Below are positions 34,770 through 44,556 of a stretch of 64,000 nt of DNA, piece after piece. The stretch is from Rhizobium johnstonii 3841. GTDB taxonomy: Bacteria > Pseudomonadota > Alphaproteobacteria > Rhizobiales > Rhizobiaceae. The stretch is taken from assembly GCF_000009265.1 (NCBI RefSeq), contig NC_008380.1, forward strand, positions 501,501 to 565,500, given 5' to 3'. The position numbers and the translations under genes were made by a program. The notes beneath the pieces are model-generated. The model did no database searches. It worked only from the letters and a program-made list of their open reading frames with translations, and was not told where the DNA came from. Numbering within the stretch: position 1 is the stretch's first letter; every line of letters starts with the position of its first letter.

Positions 34770-35594
34770 TCAGGCGCTCCATAGTCCGGTTGCCGCGGTC
34801 CGGCGGGCATATTCGCTGAAATCGGTGGCCGGACGGCCGAGAATCTCGGCGACACCGCCCATCACGTTGGAGTTGCGGCCATCGAGTACCTGGCCGAAAA
34901 GCTCCTCCAGAAGTTCGATCAGGCCCCGCGGCAGGCCGGCATCCGCAAGCCCGCCGGAGAAATCCGCCATCGACACCTGCTCATATTCGATCGCCCGCCC
35001 GGTGGCCTGAGCGATCTCGGCGACCGCCTGGCGGAACGTCAGCGCCCGCGGGCCGGTCAGTTCGTAAGTCTTGTTGCGGTGGCGCGGATCGGTCAAGGCG
35101 GCGACGGCGGCATCGGCGATGTCGTCGGCATCGATGAAAGGTTCGCTGATCTCGCCCGCCGGCAATTGCAGGCGGCCGCTCAGGATCTGCTCCAGGAAGG
35201 CGCCCTCGCTGAAATTCTGGCAGAACCAGGAGGCGCGCAGGATGGTGGTGTTCATGCCGGACGCCTTCAGCGCCGCCTCGCTCCGTTGCGCCCCCTCTTC
35301 GCCGCGGCCGGAAAGCAGCACGATATGCTCAAGCCCGCATTCCACAGCGACCCTGGCGAGCGCTTCGATCGCTTCCGCCGCCCAGGCGACAGAAAGATCC
35401 GGCTGGAAGGCGACATAGGCGCTCGATGCGCCGTCAAGCGCGCCGCGCCAGGTCGACCTGTCCTCCCAGTCGAAGGGCCGTGCGCTGGAGCGTGATGCCG
35501 CGCGGACGGTGAGGCCGCGCTCTTCCAGGCGCTTGATGATGCGGCCGCCGGTCTTTCCCGATCCACCGACGAGGACGATTTCGGAAGTCTGCAT
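34770..35594 (-). CDS. NmrA-like NAD(P)-binding protein
   Basis: The ATG at 35594 follows GGGAGGAG. The 274-residue protein has an N-terminal dinucleotide motif I-V-L-V-G-G-S-G-K-T-G-G-R-I (~6-19). H-I-V-L-L-S-G-R-G and the G-P-R-A-L-T-F segment follow, as in NmrA/HSCARG-type and azoreductase-like SDR proteins. It is atypical in lacking a YxxxK pair. It is probably a redox sensor or quinone/NAD(P)H oxidoreductase. It is coupled to the DUF1772 gene and divergent from a TetR gene that very likely represses both. Confidence 0.8.
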   Translation of the reverse strand: MQTSEIVLVGGSGKTGGRIIKRLEERGLTVRAASRSSARPFDWEDRSTWRGALDGASSAYVAFQPDLSVAWAAEAIEALARVAVECGLEHIVLLSGRGEEGAQRSEAALKASGMNTTILRASWFCQNFSEGAFLEQILSGRLQLPAGEISEPFIDADDIADAAVAALTDPRHRNKTYELTGPRALTFRQAVAEIAQATGRAIEYEQVSMADFSGGLADAGLPRGLIELLEELFGQVLDGRNSNVMGGVAEILGRPATDFSEYARRTAATGLWSA

Positions 35595-35620
35595 GTCAAA
35601 ACTCCTCCCAAACTTTGAAA

Positions 35621-35665
35621 ACAAGAGAAACTCTCTCATTTGCAAAATGAGATAATCTCTCTTAT
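35621..35665. promoter_or_regulatory. operator region between NmrA and TetR genes
   Basis: TCTCATTT-gca-AAATGAGA (35634-35652) is a perfect 19-bp palindrome. It lies between two 11-bp copies GAGAAACTCTC (35625-35635) and GAGATAATCTC (35649-35659), themselves near-palindromic, with centres 24 bp apart. The cluster lies midway in the 101-bp divergent promoter region and is the probable TetR operator. Confidence 0.65.
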
Positions 35666-35695
35666 TTTGTTTGTCAACGTGGAAAAGGAGAGAGC

Positions 35696-36352
35696 ATGTC
35701 GGAACAGCCGGTCGCAACGCGCAGGCGCCAGCAGGAGTCTACCGGCCAGCTGCGCCGCATTCCCAGCCAGCAGCGCGGCCGCGAGCGCTTCGAAAAGATC
35801 CTCGCGGTGGCCGCCGAGCTGATCGAAAGCCATGGCAGCGACGGCTTGAAGATGAGCGAGATCGTCGAAAAGGCCGGTCTCTCCTTTGGCGCCCTCTACC
35901 AGTATTTCCCCGACAAGACCTCGATCATCCGCACATTGGCCGAGCGCTTCAACGAAGAGGGCAGGCGCTGCGTCGAAGAGGAACTGGCGAAGGTGACCGA
36001 CGCTGCGGACCTGCAGGGCGCGCTCGCCAATATCGTCGACGAATATTATGCCTTCTTCCGCCGCGAGCCTGTCATGCGCGACATCTGGCATGCGACCCAT
36101 ACCGATAAGCTGCTGCAGCAGGTCGATGCCGAGGACATGGAATTCCATGCCCAGGCATTTCTCGCCGTGCTGGTCCGCCTGTGGCCGGATCGCGACCGCA
36201 AGGAACTGCTCGCCATCGCCCGGCTGACGATGCAGCTGCTTGCCGCCGCCGTGCGTTATGCCGTTTCGCTGGATGCGGAGGAGGGCGCCCAGGCGATCGC
36301 CCTCTTCAAGAAAATGCAGATCGTTGATATCGGCCGCCTGCTACAGCAATAG
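35696..36352 (+). CDS. TetR family transcriptional regulator
   Basis: This 218-residue protein begins after AAAGGAGAG. The HTH domain covers ~25-75: [31 protein letters not shown] and [13 protein letters not shown]. The C-terminal half contains [10 protein letters not shown], consistent with the TetR_C ligand domain. Divergence from the NmrA/DUF1772 pair, with a palindromic operator between them, argues that it is their local repressor. A hairpin separates it from pyrE. Confidence 0.85.
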   Translation: MSEQPVATRRRQQESTGQLRRIPSQQRGRERFEKILAVAAELIESHGSDGLKMSEIVEKAGLSFGALYQYFPDKTSIIRTLAERFNEEGRRCVEEELAKVTDAADLQGALANIVDEYYAFFRREPVMRDIWHATHTDKLLQQVDAEDMEFHAQAFLAVLVRLWPDRDRKELLAIARLTMQLLAAAVRYAVSLDAEEGAQAIALFKKMQIVDIGRLLQQ

Positions 36353-36378
36353 CCCGCCTTTCGTCTGGAAACGGCGGG
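36351..36378 (+). terminator. hairpin between TetR gene and pyrE
   Basis: GCCCGCC (36351-36357) pairs with GGCGGGC (36372-36378). It starts just inside the TetR stop region and ends 45 bp before the pyrE start. A T run is lacking, so termination may be partial. Confidence 0.45.
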
Positions 36379-36423
36379 CTCTTGCTGCTATTCCCGCAAG
36401 GATCCAAGCCGAAGGAGAGCCGC

Positions 36424-37113
36424 ATGATCCAGACCACATTTCCCGACCGTGCCGTGATGGCTGAATTGCTGGCCAAGATGCTCTGGGAAATCAAGGCGGT
36501 GCATTTCAATGCCGCCCAGCCCTATAAACTCTCCTCCGGCATGGCGAGCCCGGTCTATATCGATTGCCGCAAGCTGCTCTCCTTCCCGCGCATCCGCTCG
36601 ACGGTGATGGATTTCGCCGCCAGCACCCTGCTGCGCGATGCCGGCTTCGAGCAATTCGATTGCATCGCCGGCGGCGAGACCGCCGGCATTCCCTTCGCCG
36701 CCCTGCTTGCCGACCGCCTCAGCCTGCCGATGATCTATGTCCGCAAGCAGCCGAAGGGCCATGGCCGCAATGCCCAGATCGAAGGCAACATGCCGGAAGG
36801 CTCGCGCGTGCTTGTTATCGAAGACCTGACGACAGCAGGCGGCAGCATGTTCAAGTTCATCGATGCCATCCGTGCCGCCGGCGGCATCGTCGATCACGGC
36901 ATCGCGCTTTTCTTCTACGGCATATTCGGCGAAGAGCGCTTTGCCGACGGCAAGGTCAGGCTGCATCACATCGCCACTTGGCGTAATGTTCTGGCTGTTG
37001 CCAAAGAACAGAAGCTCTTCGACGACAAGACGCTGTCGGAAGTCGAGGCCTTCCTCGATGCGCCGCTCGCTTGGTCGGGAAGAAATGGTGGCGTTAGTGA
37101 GCTTTCGCTCTAG
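36424..37113 (+). CDS. pyrE: orotate phosphoribosyltransferase
   Basis: The ATG at 36424 follows AAGGAGAGC. The 229-residue enzyme joins orotate to PRPP to make orotidine monophosphate in the cytosol. The PRPP-binding motif [13 protein letters not shown] (~127-139) is intact, as are the catalytic R-K-Q-P-K-G-H-G flexible loop (~104-111), K-L-S-S-G and F-A-A-L-L-A-D-R. Together with pyrC it serves pyrimidine synthesis. frk follows 62 bp downstream. Confidence 0.93.
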   Translation: MIQTTFPDRAVMAELLAKMLWEIKAVHFNAAQPYKLSSGMASPVYIDCRKLLSFPRIRSTVMDFAASTLLRDAGFEQFDCIAGGETAGIPFAALLADRLSLPMIYVRKQPKGHGRNAQIEGNMPEGSRVLVIEDLTTAGGSMFKFIDAIRAAGGIVDHGIALFFYGIFGEERFADGKVRLHHIATWRNVLAVAKEQKLFDDKTLSEVEAFLDAPLAWSGRNGGVSELSL

Positions 37114-37175
37114 CTAGTTGACAAAAGCTCGCTTAATCGGTTGATGAACACATAAGTGCTGTTGGGAGGAATACG

Positions 37176-38102
37176 ATGATTTTGTGCTGCGGCGAAGCCT
37201 TGATCGACATGCTGCCGAGGGACACGACGCTGGGCGAAAAGGGCTTTGCGCCCTATGCCGGCGGCGCGATCTTCAACACCGCAATCGCGCTCGGCCGCCT
37301 CGGCATCCCCACGGCCTTCTTCACCGGCATTGCCGATGACATGATGGGCGAAATCCTGCTGGAGACGCTGAAGGCGAGCAATGTCGATTACAGCCCGTGC
37401 GCCATCACGCCGCGTCCCTCGACCATCGCCTTCGTCAAGCTGGTCAACGGCCAGGCGACCTATGCCTTCTACGACGAGGGCACGGCCGGCCGGATGATCA
37501 CCACAGCCGACCTGCCGGATCTCGGCGATGATTGCGAGGCGCTGCATTTCGGCGCAATCAGCCTGATCCCCAGCCCCTGCGGCGAAACCTATGAAGCCCT
37601 GCTCGACCGTGAAGCCGCTCGCCGCGTCATCTCGCTCGATCCGAATATCCGTCCCGGTTTCATCAAGGACAAGCCGTCGCATATGGCCCGCATCAAGCGC
37701 ATGGCTGCGAAAGCCGACATCGTGAAATTCTCCGACGAAGATCTCGAATGGTTCGGCCTGCAAGGCGACCATGATGCGCTCGCCGCCCATTGGCTGAACC
37801 ACGGCGCCAAGCTCGTCGTCATCACCAAGGGCGCGGAAGGTGCTTCCGGTTATACCAAGGAACGCAAGGTAACGGTGCCGAGTGAGCGCGTCACCGTCGT
37901 CGACACGGTCGGCGCCGGCGATACGTTCGATGCCGGTATCCTGGCGTCGCTGAAGATGGATAATCTGCTGACCAAGGCGCAGGTCGCTTCGCTGGACGAA
38001 AAGGCGCTGCGCAACGCCCTGACCCTCGGCGCCAAAGCCGCCGCCGTCACCGTCTCCCGCGCCGGCGCCAATCCGCCCTGGGCGCGCGAGATCGGGCTTT
38101 AA
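37176..38102 (+). CDS. frk: fructokinase (PfkB family)
   Basis: This 308-residue PfkB-type kinase starts after GGGAGG. It has the N-terminal C-C-G-E-A-L-I-D-M-L, Y-A-G-G-A-I-F-N-T-A-I-A-L-G-R-L-G signature 1 (~25-41), A-F-V-K-L and the C-terminal D-T-V-G-A-G-D-T-F-D-A-G signature 2 (~246-257) with the catalytic aspartate. It phosphorylates fructose at C6, linking to Frc uptake upstream and to Pgi encoded 2.3 kb downstream. Rhizobial frk genes are known from this context. Confidence 0.9.
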   Translation: MILCCGEALIDMLPRDTTLGEKGFAPYAGGAIFNTAIALGRLGIPTAFFTGIADDMMGEILLETLKASNVDYSPCAITPRPSTIAFVKLVNGQATYAFYDEGTAGRMITTADLPDLGDDCEALHFGAISLIPSPCGETYEALLDREAARRVISLDPNIRPGFIKDKPSHMARIKRMAAKADIVKFSDEDLEWFGLQGDHDALAAHWLNHGAKLVVITKGAEGASGYTKERKVTVPSERVTVVDTVGAGDTFDAGILASLKMDNLLTKAQVASLDEKALRNALTLGAKAAAVTVSRAGANPPWAREIGL

Positions 38103-38105
38103 GAC

Positions 38106-38378
38106 TTAAGCCGCAACATCTCGATTCCCTCTTCTCCCCAGCGGGGAGAAGGTGCCCGTACGGCGGATGAGGGGGCCGGCGAAGCCGGTCTTAACAACGC
38201 TCCTACGGGGTTCGGCCGCGCTGGAATCGTCTCGACCTTGTTCAAGGCGTTGGGGCACGGCATTTCGGGATGGGTTTTAGATGAGAGGGCGTGCCGTGCG
38301 GCCCCCTCATCTGCCTGCCGCACCTTCTCCCCGAGGGGAGAAGAGATACGCCGCAACGTCTCGATTCCCTCTTCTTCC
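38106..38378. repeat. pair of partial CCCCTCA-type repeats
   Basis: Two partial elements flank a unique 120-bp stretch: 38106-38176 (CTTCTCCCC...GGGGAGAAGG, ending GGATGAGGGGG) and 38300-38378 (GCCCCCTCATCTGCC, CTTCTCCCC...GGGGAGAAG). Both contain CGCAAC-TCTCGATTCCCTCTTC, with one base differing. This makes up most of the 318-bp gap between frk and otsA, which holds no gene. Confidence 0.6.
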
Positions 38379-38419
38379 CTCGGGTCCGAAGGACCGGTCG
38401 ATGCCGATCGATCAGGAGA

Positions 38420-39826
38420 CTATCCGGGATCATGCTCCGGGCGAAGCTCGGGAGCAAGCACCAGATCCCCCAAGAAGTTCTCGCACCAAAGTGAGACGTC
38501 GTGAGAAAGCAGATGCTCCATCATCATGCTCCAGCGGTCGCGGCGCTCCTCCAGCGACATGGAAAGGCCCTTGGCGATGGCATTGGCAGTGCCTTCGACA
38601 TCGTAAGGATTGACCAGCAGTGCGCCCTTCAACTCTCGAGCCGCGCCGGCGAAGCGCGATAACACCAATACGCCCGGCCGATCCGGGTCCTGGGCGGCGA
38701 CATATTCCTTGGCGACGAGGTTCATGCCGTCGCGCAACGGCGTGACCAGCCCGATCGTCGCCAGCCGGTAGATGCCTGCGAGCACGTTGCGGCTGATCGA
38801 TCGGTTGACATAGCGGATCGGCACCCAGTCGACCGTTCCGATGGCGCCGTTCACGCGGCCGGCCTGTTCGGCAACCATCTTCTGCATATGCTCGTATTCG
38901 GGAACTTCCGATCGCGATTTTGGCGTGACCTGCAGATAGGTGACCTTGTTCTGGTAGGCAGGATTGCTGGTGAGGAAGGTTTCGAACGCTTCCAGCCGCT
39001 GAATGATGCCCTTCGAATAATCGAGGCGGTCGACCCCGATGATCATGTCCCGGCCTTCAACGCTGCGCCGGGTCTTCTGTACCATGATATTGTTTGCGGC
39101 TCTCTCGGCGAATTCGGCGAAGCCCGCAGTTTCGATCCCGATCGGATAGGCGCCGGCCTTGAATATCCGCCCATGGGAATCGAACAATCCATTTCCGAGG
39201 TCGTCGCCAATTCCTTCCCTTCTGAGATACCCGGCAAAGTTCTGGAGGTCGTAGTCGGTCTGGAAGCCGACGAGATCGTAATGCGAGAGCCCGCGCATGA
39301 TTTCCTCATGGACGGGCATCGTGACGAGAATGTCGGCCGGCGGCCAGGGAATGTGCAGGAAGAAGCCGATCCGGTTTTTCAGCCCCATTTGGCGGAGTTC
39401 GGCCGCCAGCGGAATGAGGTGGTAATCATGAACCCAGATGATGTCGTCCGGCTCGATCATCGGCGCCAACCTATGTGCGAAGAAGCGGTTGACGCGGAAA
39501 TAGCCGGCCATTTCCTTCCGGCCATATTCGGCGAGGTCCAGTCGATAATGGCAGATGGGCCACAGAACGCGGTTTGCGAAGCCGCGATAATACTCCTCGA
39601 CGTCGGTATCGGTGAGATCGGTCAGCGCATAGGTGATGTTGCCCTTCTGCAGCTGCGACAGCGGGCCAGGTTCCCTGTCCCCGCTCGATTCTCCCGACCA
39701 TCCCATCCAAATGCCGCCACGCTCCTGCAGGGCTGCCTGCAGCGCGACGGCCAGGCCGCCGGCAGCGGCGCTCCCATCCTTGGCCGGCATGGGAACACGA
39801 TTGGAAACGACGACAAGACGGCTCAT
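38420..39826 (-). CDS. otsA: alpha,alpha-trehalose-phosphate synthase
   Basis: The ATG at 39826 follows AAGGAAG. The 468-residue GT20 enzyme joins UDP-glucose and glucose-6-phosphate into trehalose-6-phosphate. Motifs in order are L-V-V-V-S-N-R-V-P at the N terminus, W-V-H-D-Y-H-L-I-P-L (~130), I-G-F-F-L-H-I-P-W-P-P, V-G-F-Q-T-D-Y-D, V-D-R-L-D-Y-S-K-G (~262-270), K-S-R-S-E-V-P-E-Y and D-G-M-N-L-V-A-K-E-Y. Trehalose serves osmotic and desiccation tolerance in rhizobia. No otsB lies in the window. Confidence 0.93.
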   Translation of the reverse strand: MSRLVVVSNRVPMPAKDGSAAAGGLAVALQAALQERGGIWMGWSGESSGDREPGPLSQLQKGNITYALTDLTDTDVEEYYRGFANRVLWPICHYRLDLAEYGRKEMAGYFRVNRFFAHRLAPMIEPDDIIWVHDYHLIPLAAELRQMGLKNRIGFFLHIPWPPADILVTMPVHEEIMRGLSHYDLVGFQTDYDLQNFAGYLRREGIGDDLGNGLFDSHGRIFKAGAYPIGIETAGFAEFAERAANNIMVQKTRRSVEGRDMIIGVDRLDYSKGIIQRLEAFETFLTSNPAYQNKVTYLQVTPKSRSEVPEYEHMQKMVAEQAGRVNGAIGTVDWVPIRYVNRSISRNVLAGIYRLATIGLVTPLRDGMNLVAKEYVAAQDPDRPGVLVLSRFAGAARELKGALLVNPYDVEGTANAIAKGLSMSLEERRDRWSMMMEHLLSHDVSLWCENFLGDLVLAPELRPEHDPG

Positions 39827-40221
39827 GAGCTTCCTTTGGTGGAGATGGGCCATGAAAACGCTGTGTGACGAGCGTCTTGAGGCATCTCCTGAACTTGGGC
39901 AGGGACCATGCAGTGAAGGCGCCGACATCGACAGAGCCGACCCGGGCGCGAGCGCCCCGGTGCAGATGCCAACAAGAACAACGAACGGAGCATTTTCCGC
40001 ATAGATTTTGCTTGAATCTAGGGCGATTCCAACGAATTGAAAGAATTCATTCTACAATTTTTGATTAGAAGAACGTTCAATCCGATTTCGCTTAGCGAAG
40101 CCCATCATGCGGATGCACCAGCCTCGTTGATATCAGTGCATCATTTGCGGACGCAATGACGATGTTGGCGGCAGTCAGCACTGGCCGCGTGAGATCGGGC
40201 TTTGAGACGGGAGCCAGCGTC

Positions 40222-40363
40222 CGCCCCTCATCCGCGTGCCGGCACCTTCTTCCCGTTCTGACGGGGAGAAGGGAATATGCCGTGACCTCTCCGTTCCTCA
40301 CTCGCCTCTCGCAGGGTACGTCCCCTCTCCCCGTCAGAACGGGGAGAGGGTTAGGGTGAGGGG
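40222..40363 (-). repeat. CCCCTCA/TGAGGGG repeat element, copy C
   Basis: This ~142-bp element lies in inverted orientation relative to 16443. It runs from GCCCCTCATCCGCG to GGTTAGGGTGAGGGGC and includes the CTCCCCGTC-agaa-CGGGGAG stem. It lies in the 550-bp gap between otsA and pgi, next to the pgi stop, and could act as transcriptional punctuation. I see no gene elsewhere in that gap. Confidence 0.8.
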
Positions 40364-40376
40364 CAATCTCGATCGC

Positions 40377-42002
<1,626 letters not shown>

Positions 42003-42153
42003 GGGAGGCTCCTTTGGAGGCGGAAAGGTTGCGGAAACTATTCGCTTTCTCACCCGCAAATCAAGTTCAGTCGCCTGCGGAAATGGAAAAAAGCCACCCG
42101 CGGCAAGCGGATGGCCCCTTCAGGAAAGCCTCTAATTCATCCAATCGTTAAAT

Positions 42154-43854
42154 TCAGCCGCGCAGGTCCTTGCGCAGGATCTTGCCGACCGGCGACTTCG
42201 GCAGCTCGGTGCGGAATTCGATGAAGCGCGGGAGCTTGTAGTTGGTGAGGTTGGCGATGCAATGGGCTTTCACCTCCGCTTCCGTCAGGTTCGGATCCTT
42301 CCTGACGACGAAGAGCTTCACCGCCTCGCCCGAATGTCCGTCCGGCACCCCGATGGCCGCGGCCTCGAGGATACCGGCATGCATGGCGGCGACTTCCTCG
42401 ATCTCGTTCGGATAGACGTTGAAGCCCGAAACCAGGATCATGTCCTTCTTGCGGTCGACGATCTTGGTATAGCCGCGTTCGTCCATGAAGCCCATGTCGC
42501 CCGAGCGGAAGTAGCCGTCATCGGTCATTACCCGCGCCGTCTCTTCCGGTTTCTGCCAGTAGCCGGCCATCACCTGCGGCCCGCGGATGCAGATTTCGCC
42601 GACCTGGCCTGATGGCAGCGAATTGCCTTCCTCGTCGCGGATATCGAGGTCGGTGGAGGGAAGCGGCAGGCCGATCGTGCCAGTGAACTCGGGCGAATCG
42701 AAGCGGTTGGCGGTGGCAACAGGCGATGTTTCGGAAAGGCCGTAGCCTTCCGTCACCGCCGTGCCCGTCATCTTCAGCCAGCGTTCGGCGACCGGGCGCT
42801 GGACGGCCATGCCGCCGCCAAGCGACATGATCAGCGACGAGAAATCGAGCTTGGCGAAATCGGCATTGTTCATCAGCGCATTGAACAGCGTGTTGAGGCC
42901 GGGGAAGATGTGCACCTTCGATTTTTCGAATTCCTTGACGAGGCCAGGAATGTCGCGCGGATTGGCGATCAGGATATTGTGGGCGCCATGCGACATGCCC
43001 ATCAGCGAATTCACCGTCAGCGCGAAGATGTGGTACAGCGGCAGGGCGCAGAGGAAATTCAGCACCTCCGGCTCTTTCTTGCGCTCGAAGGCCGATCGCA
43101 GCCAGAGCGACAGCTGCAGCTTGTTGGCGAGCAGGTTTTCATGGGTCAGCACCGCGCCCTTGGCGACGCCCGTCGTGCCGCCGGTATATTGCAGGAAGGC
43201 GATATCGCCGCCTGTTAGCGTCACCGGCTGGAGCTCTTTTCCCGCACCTTCGCGCAGCACCTGGCCGAAGCTCTTGTGCTGAGGGATCGACCAGGAGGGA
43301 ACGAGCTTCTTCACCTTGCGCACGACGAAATTGACGATCAGCCCCTTCGGCCCCAGCATTTCCCCGAGCGAGGTGACGACGACATGGCGAAGGTCCGTCT
43401 TGTTGAGGACCTGCTCCACCGTGCGGGCAAAATTCTCCAGCACGAAGATCGCCTTGGCGCCGGAATCCTTCAACTGGTGTTCGAGCTCGCGCGGCGTATA
43501 GAGCGGGTTGACGTTCACGACCACGAGGCCGGCGCGCAGGATGGCGTAGGTCGCGATCGGGTTCTGCAGCACGTTCGGCATCATCACGGCGACGCGGTCG
43601 CCCTTTTGAAGGCCGGTGCTTTGCAGCCAGGCGGCGAGTTTGCGCGTCTGGCTCTCCAGCTCGCGATAGCGCATCCCCTTGCCCATGCTGGAAAAGGCGG
43701 TCCGGTCGGCGTAACGGGCGCAGGATTTTTCGAGCAGTTCGGCAAGCGAGGCATATTCCAGCGGCGGAATCTCTGCCGGAACGATATCGGGATAGGCGGC
43801 AAGCCAGGGTTTGTCGGGCTTGGCTCCGTTCGGATGGACGGAAATGCTGTTCAT
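42154..43854 (-). CDS. fadD: long-chain fatty acid-CoA ligase
   Basis: The ATG at 43854 follows a GGGAGAGAGGAC stretch; the frame extends upstream without a better start. The 566-residue enzyme activates fatty acids as acyl-CoA, probably at the inner membrane. AMP-binding motifs are Y-T-G-G-T-T-G-V-A-K-G (~215-225), G-Y-G-L-S-E-T-S-P (~362), Y-F-R-S-G-D-M-G-F and D-R-K-K-D-M-I-L-V-S-G-F-N-V-Y-P (~445-460), with the catalytic lysine in K-S-P-V-G-K-I-L-R-K. A 17-bp palindrome lies ~106 bp upstream. Confidence 0.88.
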   Translation of the reverse strand: MNSISVHPNGAKPDKPWLAAYPDIVPAEIPPLEYASLAELLEKSCARYADRTAFSSMGKGMRYRELESQTRKLAAWLQSTGLQKGDRVAVMMPNVLQNPIATYAILRAGLVVVNVNPLYTPRELEHQLKDSGAKAIFVLENFARTVEQVLNKTDLRHVVVTSLGEMLGPKGLIVNFVVRKVKKLVPSWSIPQHKSFGQVLREGAGKELQPVTLTGGDIAFLQYTGGTTGVAKGAVLTHENLLANKLQLSLWLRSAFERKKEPEVLNFLCALPLYHIFALTVNSLMGMSHGAHNILIANPRDIPGLVKEFEKSKVHIFPGLNTLFNALMNNADFAKLDFSSLIMSLGGGMAVQRPVAERWLKMTGTAVTEGYGLSETSPVATANRFDSPEFTGTIGLPLPSTDLDIRDEEGNSLPSGQVGEICIRGPQVMAGYWQKPEETARVMTDDGYFRSGDMGFMDERGYTKIVDRKKDMILVSGFNVYPNEIEEVAAMHAGILEAAAIGVPDGHSGEAVKLFVVRKDPNLTEAEVKAHCIANLTNYKLPRFIEFRTELPKSPVGKILRKDLRG

Positions 43855-43959
43855 CTTTGTCCTCTCTCCCTTGCCGCCGCCGGCGCCGAGCCGGCAAGCG
43901 ACTGGCCCGCAATTGACTGGAAGAGTCCTCCATCTTCCAGTCCGGCAGCTTATGCCATT

Positions 43960-43976
43960 GCTTGAACGGTTCAAGC
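43960..43976. promoter_or_regulatory. palindrome upstream of fadD
   Basis: GCTTGAAC-g-GTTCAAGC is a perfect 17-bp inverted repeat 106 bp upstream of the fadD start, in the fadD/PRC-barrel divergent region. It could be the operator of a fatty-acid responsive repressor; the regulator is not identified. Confidence 0.5.
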
Positions 43977-44114
43977 CGAATGAAGCTATACTAACCTTAA
44001 CGTAAACGTCAACATTCGCTCGCCGCACGATCGTCGGAAGGTGGGGAACTTTGAGTCCGCCATGACGTTGATCTTGCATACTCATCATGAGGAAACACCA
44101 AAAGGAGGTGCACA

Positions 44115-44507
44115 ATGTTGAACCAGGATACTGACGCCACCCGCCGTGACCCGAATGTCAAGAGCACACACTCGCTGATCGCCAGCGACCGCGTCGAAGG
44201 CACCCGTGTCTATGGGGCCGATGGCAAGCATATCGGCTCGATCGAACGCCTGATCATCGGAAAGCTCGACGGCCGTGTTGCCTATGCCGTGCTGAGCTTC
44301 GGCGGTTTCCTGGGCATCGGTCACGATCACTATCCGCTTCCCTGGGAAAAGCTGAACTACGACACCCAGCTGGATGGCTATCGCATCGACCTGACCAAGG
44401 AGCAGATCGAAGGAGCCCCGAGCTATTCGGACGATGACGACACCTGGTACAACGACAATGGCCGCCGGGTCTATGATTACTACGGCGTGCCGCCCTACTG
44501 GATGTAA
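44115..44507 (+). CDS. PRC-barrel domain protein
   Basis: The start at 44115 has a canonical AAAGGAGGTG site. The 130-residue protein carries a PRC-barrel beta domain at ~20-95 (I-A-S-D-R-V-E-G-T-R-V-Y, G-K-H-I-G-S-I-E-R-L-I-I, Y-A-V-L-S-F-G-G-F-L-G-I-G, Y-P-L-P-W). An acidic, tyrosine-rich tail (SYSDDDDTWYNDNGRR... YYGVPPYWM) follows. Such small PRC-barrel proteins in rhizobia are soluble and often stress-induced, with no established biochemical role. A strong terminator follows. Confidence 0.85.
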   Translation: MLNQDTDATRRDPNVKSTHSLIASDRVEGTRVYGADGKHIGSIERLIIGKLDGRVAYAVLSFGGFLGIGHDHYPLPWEKLNYDTQLDGYRIDLTKEQIEGAPSYSDDDDTWYNDNGRRVYDYYGVPPYWM

Positions 44508-44530
44508 CGTCGTCCGATAGGCCGAGCTGG

Positions 44531-44556
44531 AAGGGCCCCGCGGATGCGGGGCCCTT
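44531..44556 (+). terminator. rho-independent terminator
   Basis: AAGGGCCCCGC (44531-44541) pairs with GCGGGGCCCTT (44546-44556) and a T-rich run follows. It terminates the PRC-barrel gene and, on the other strand, abuts the beta-mannosidase stop. Confidence 0.8.
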
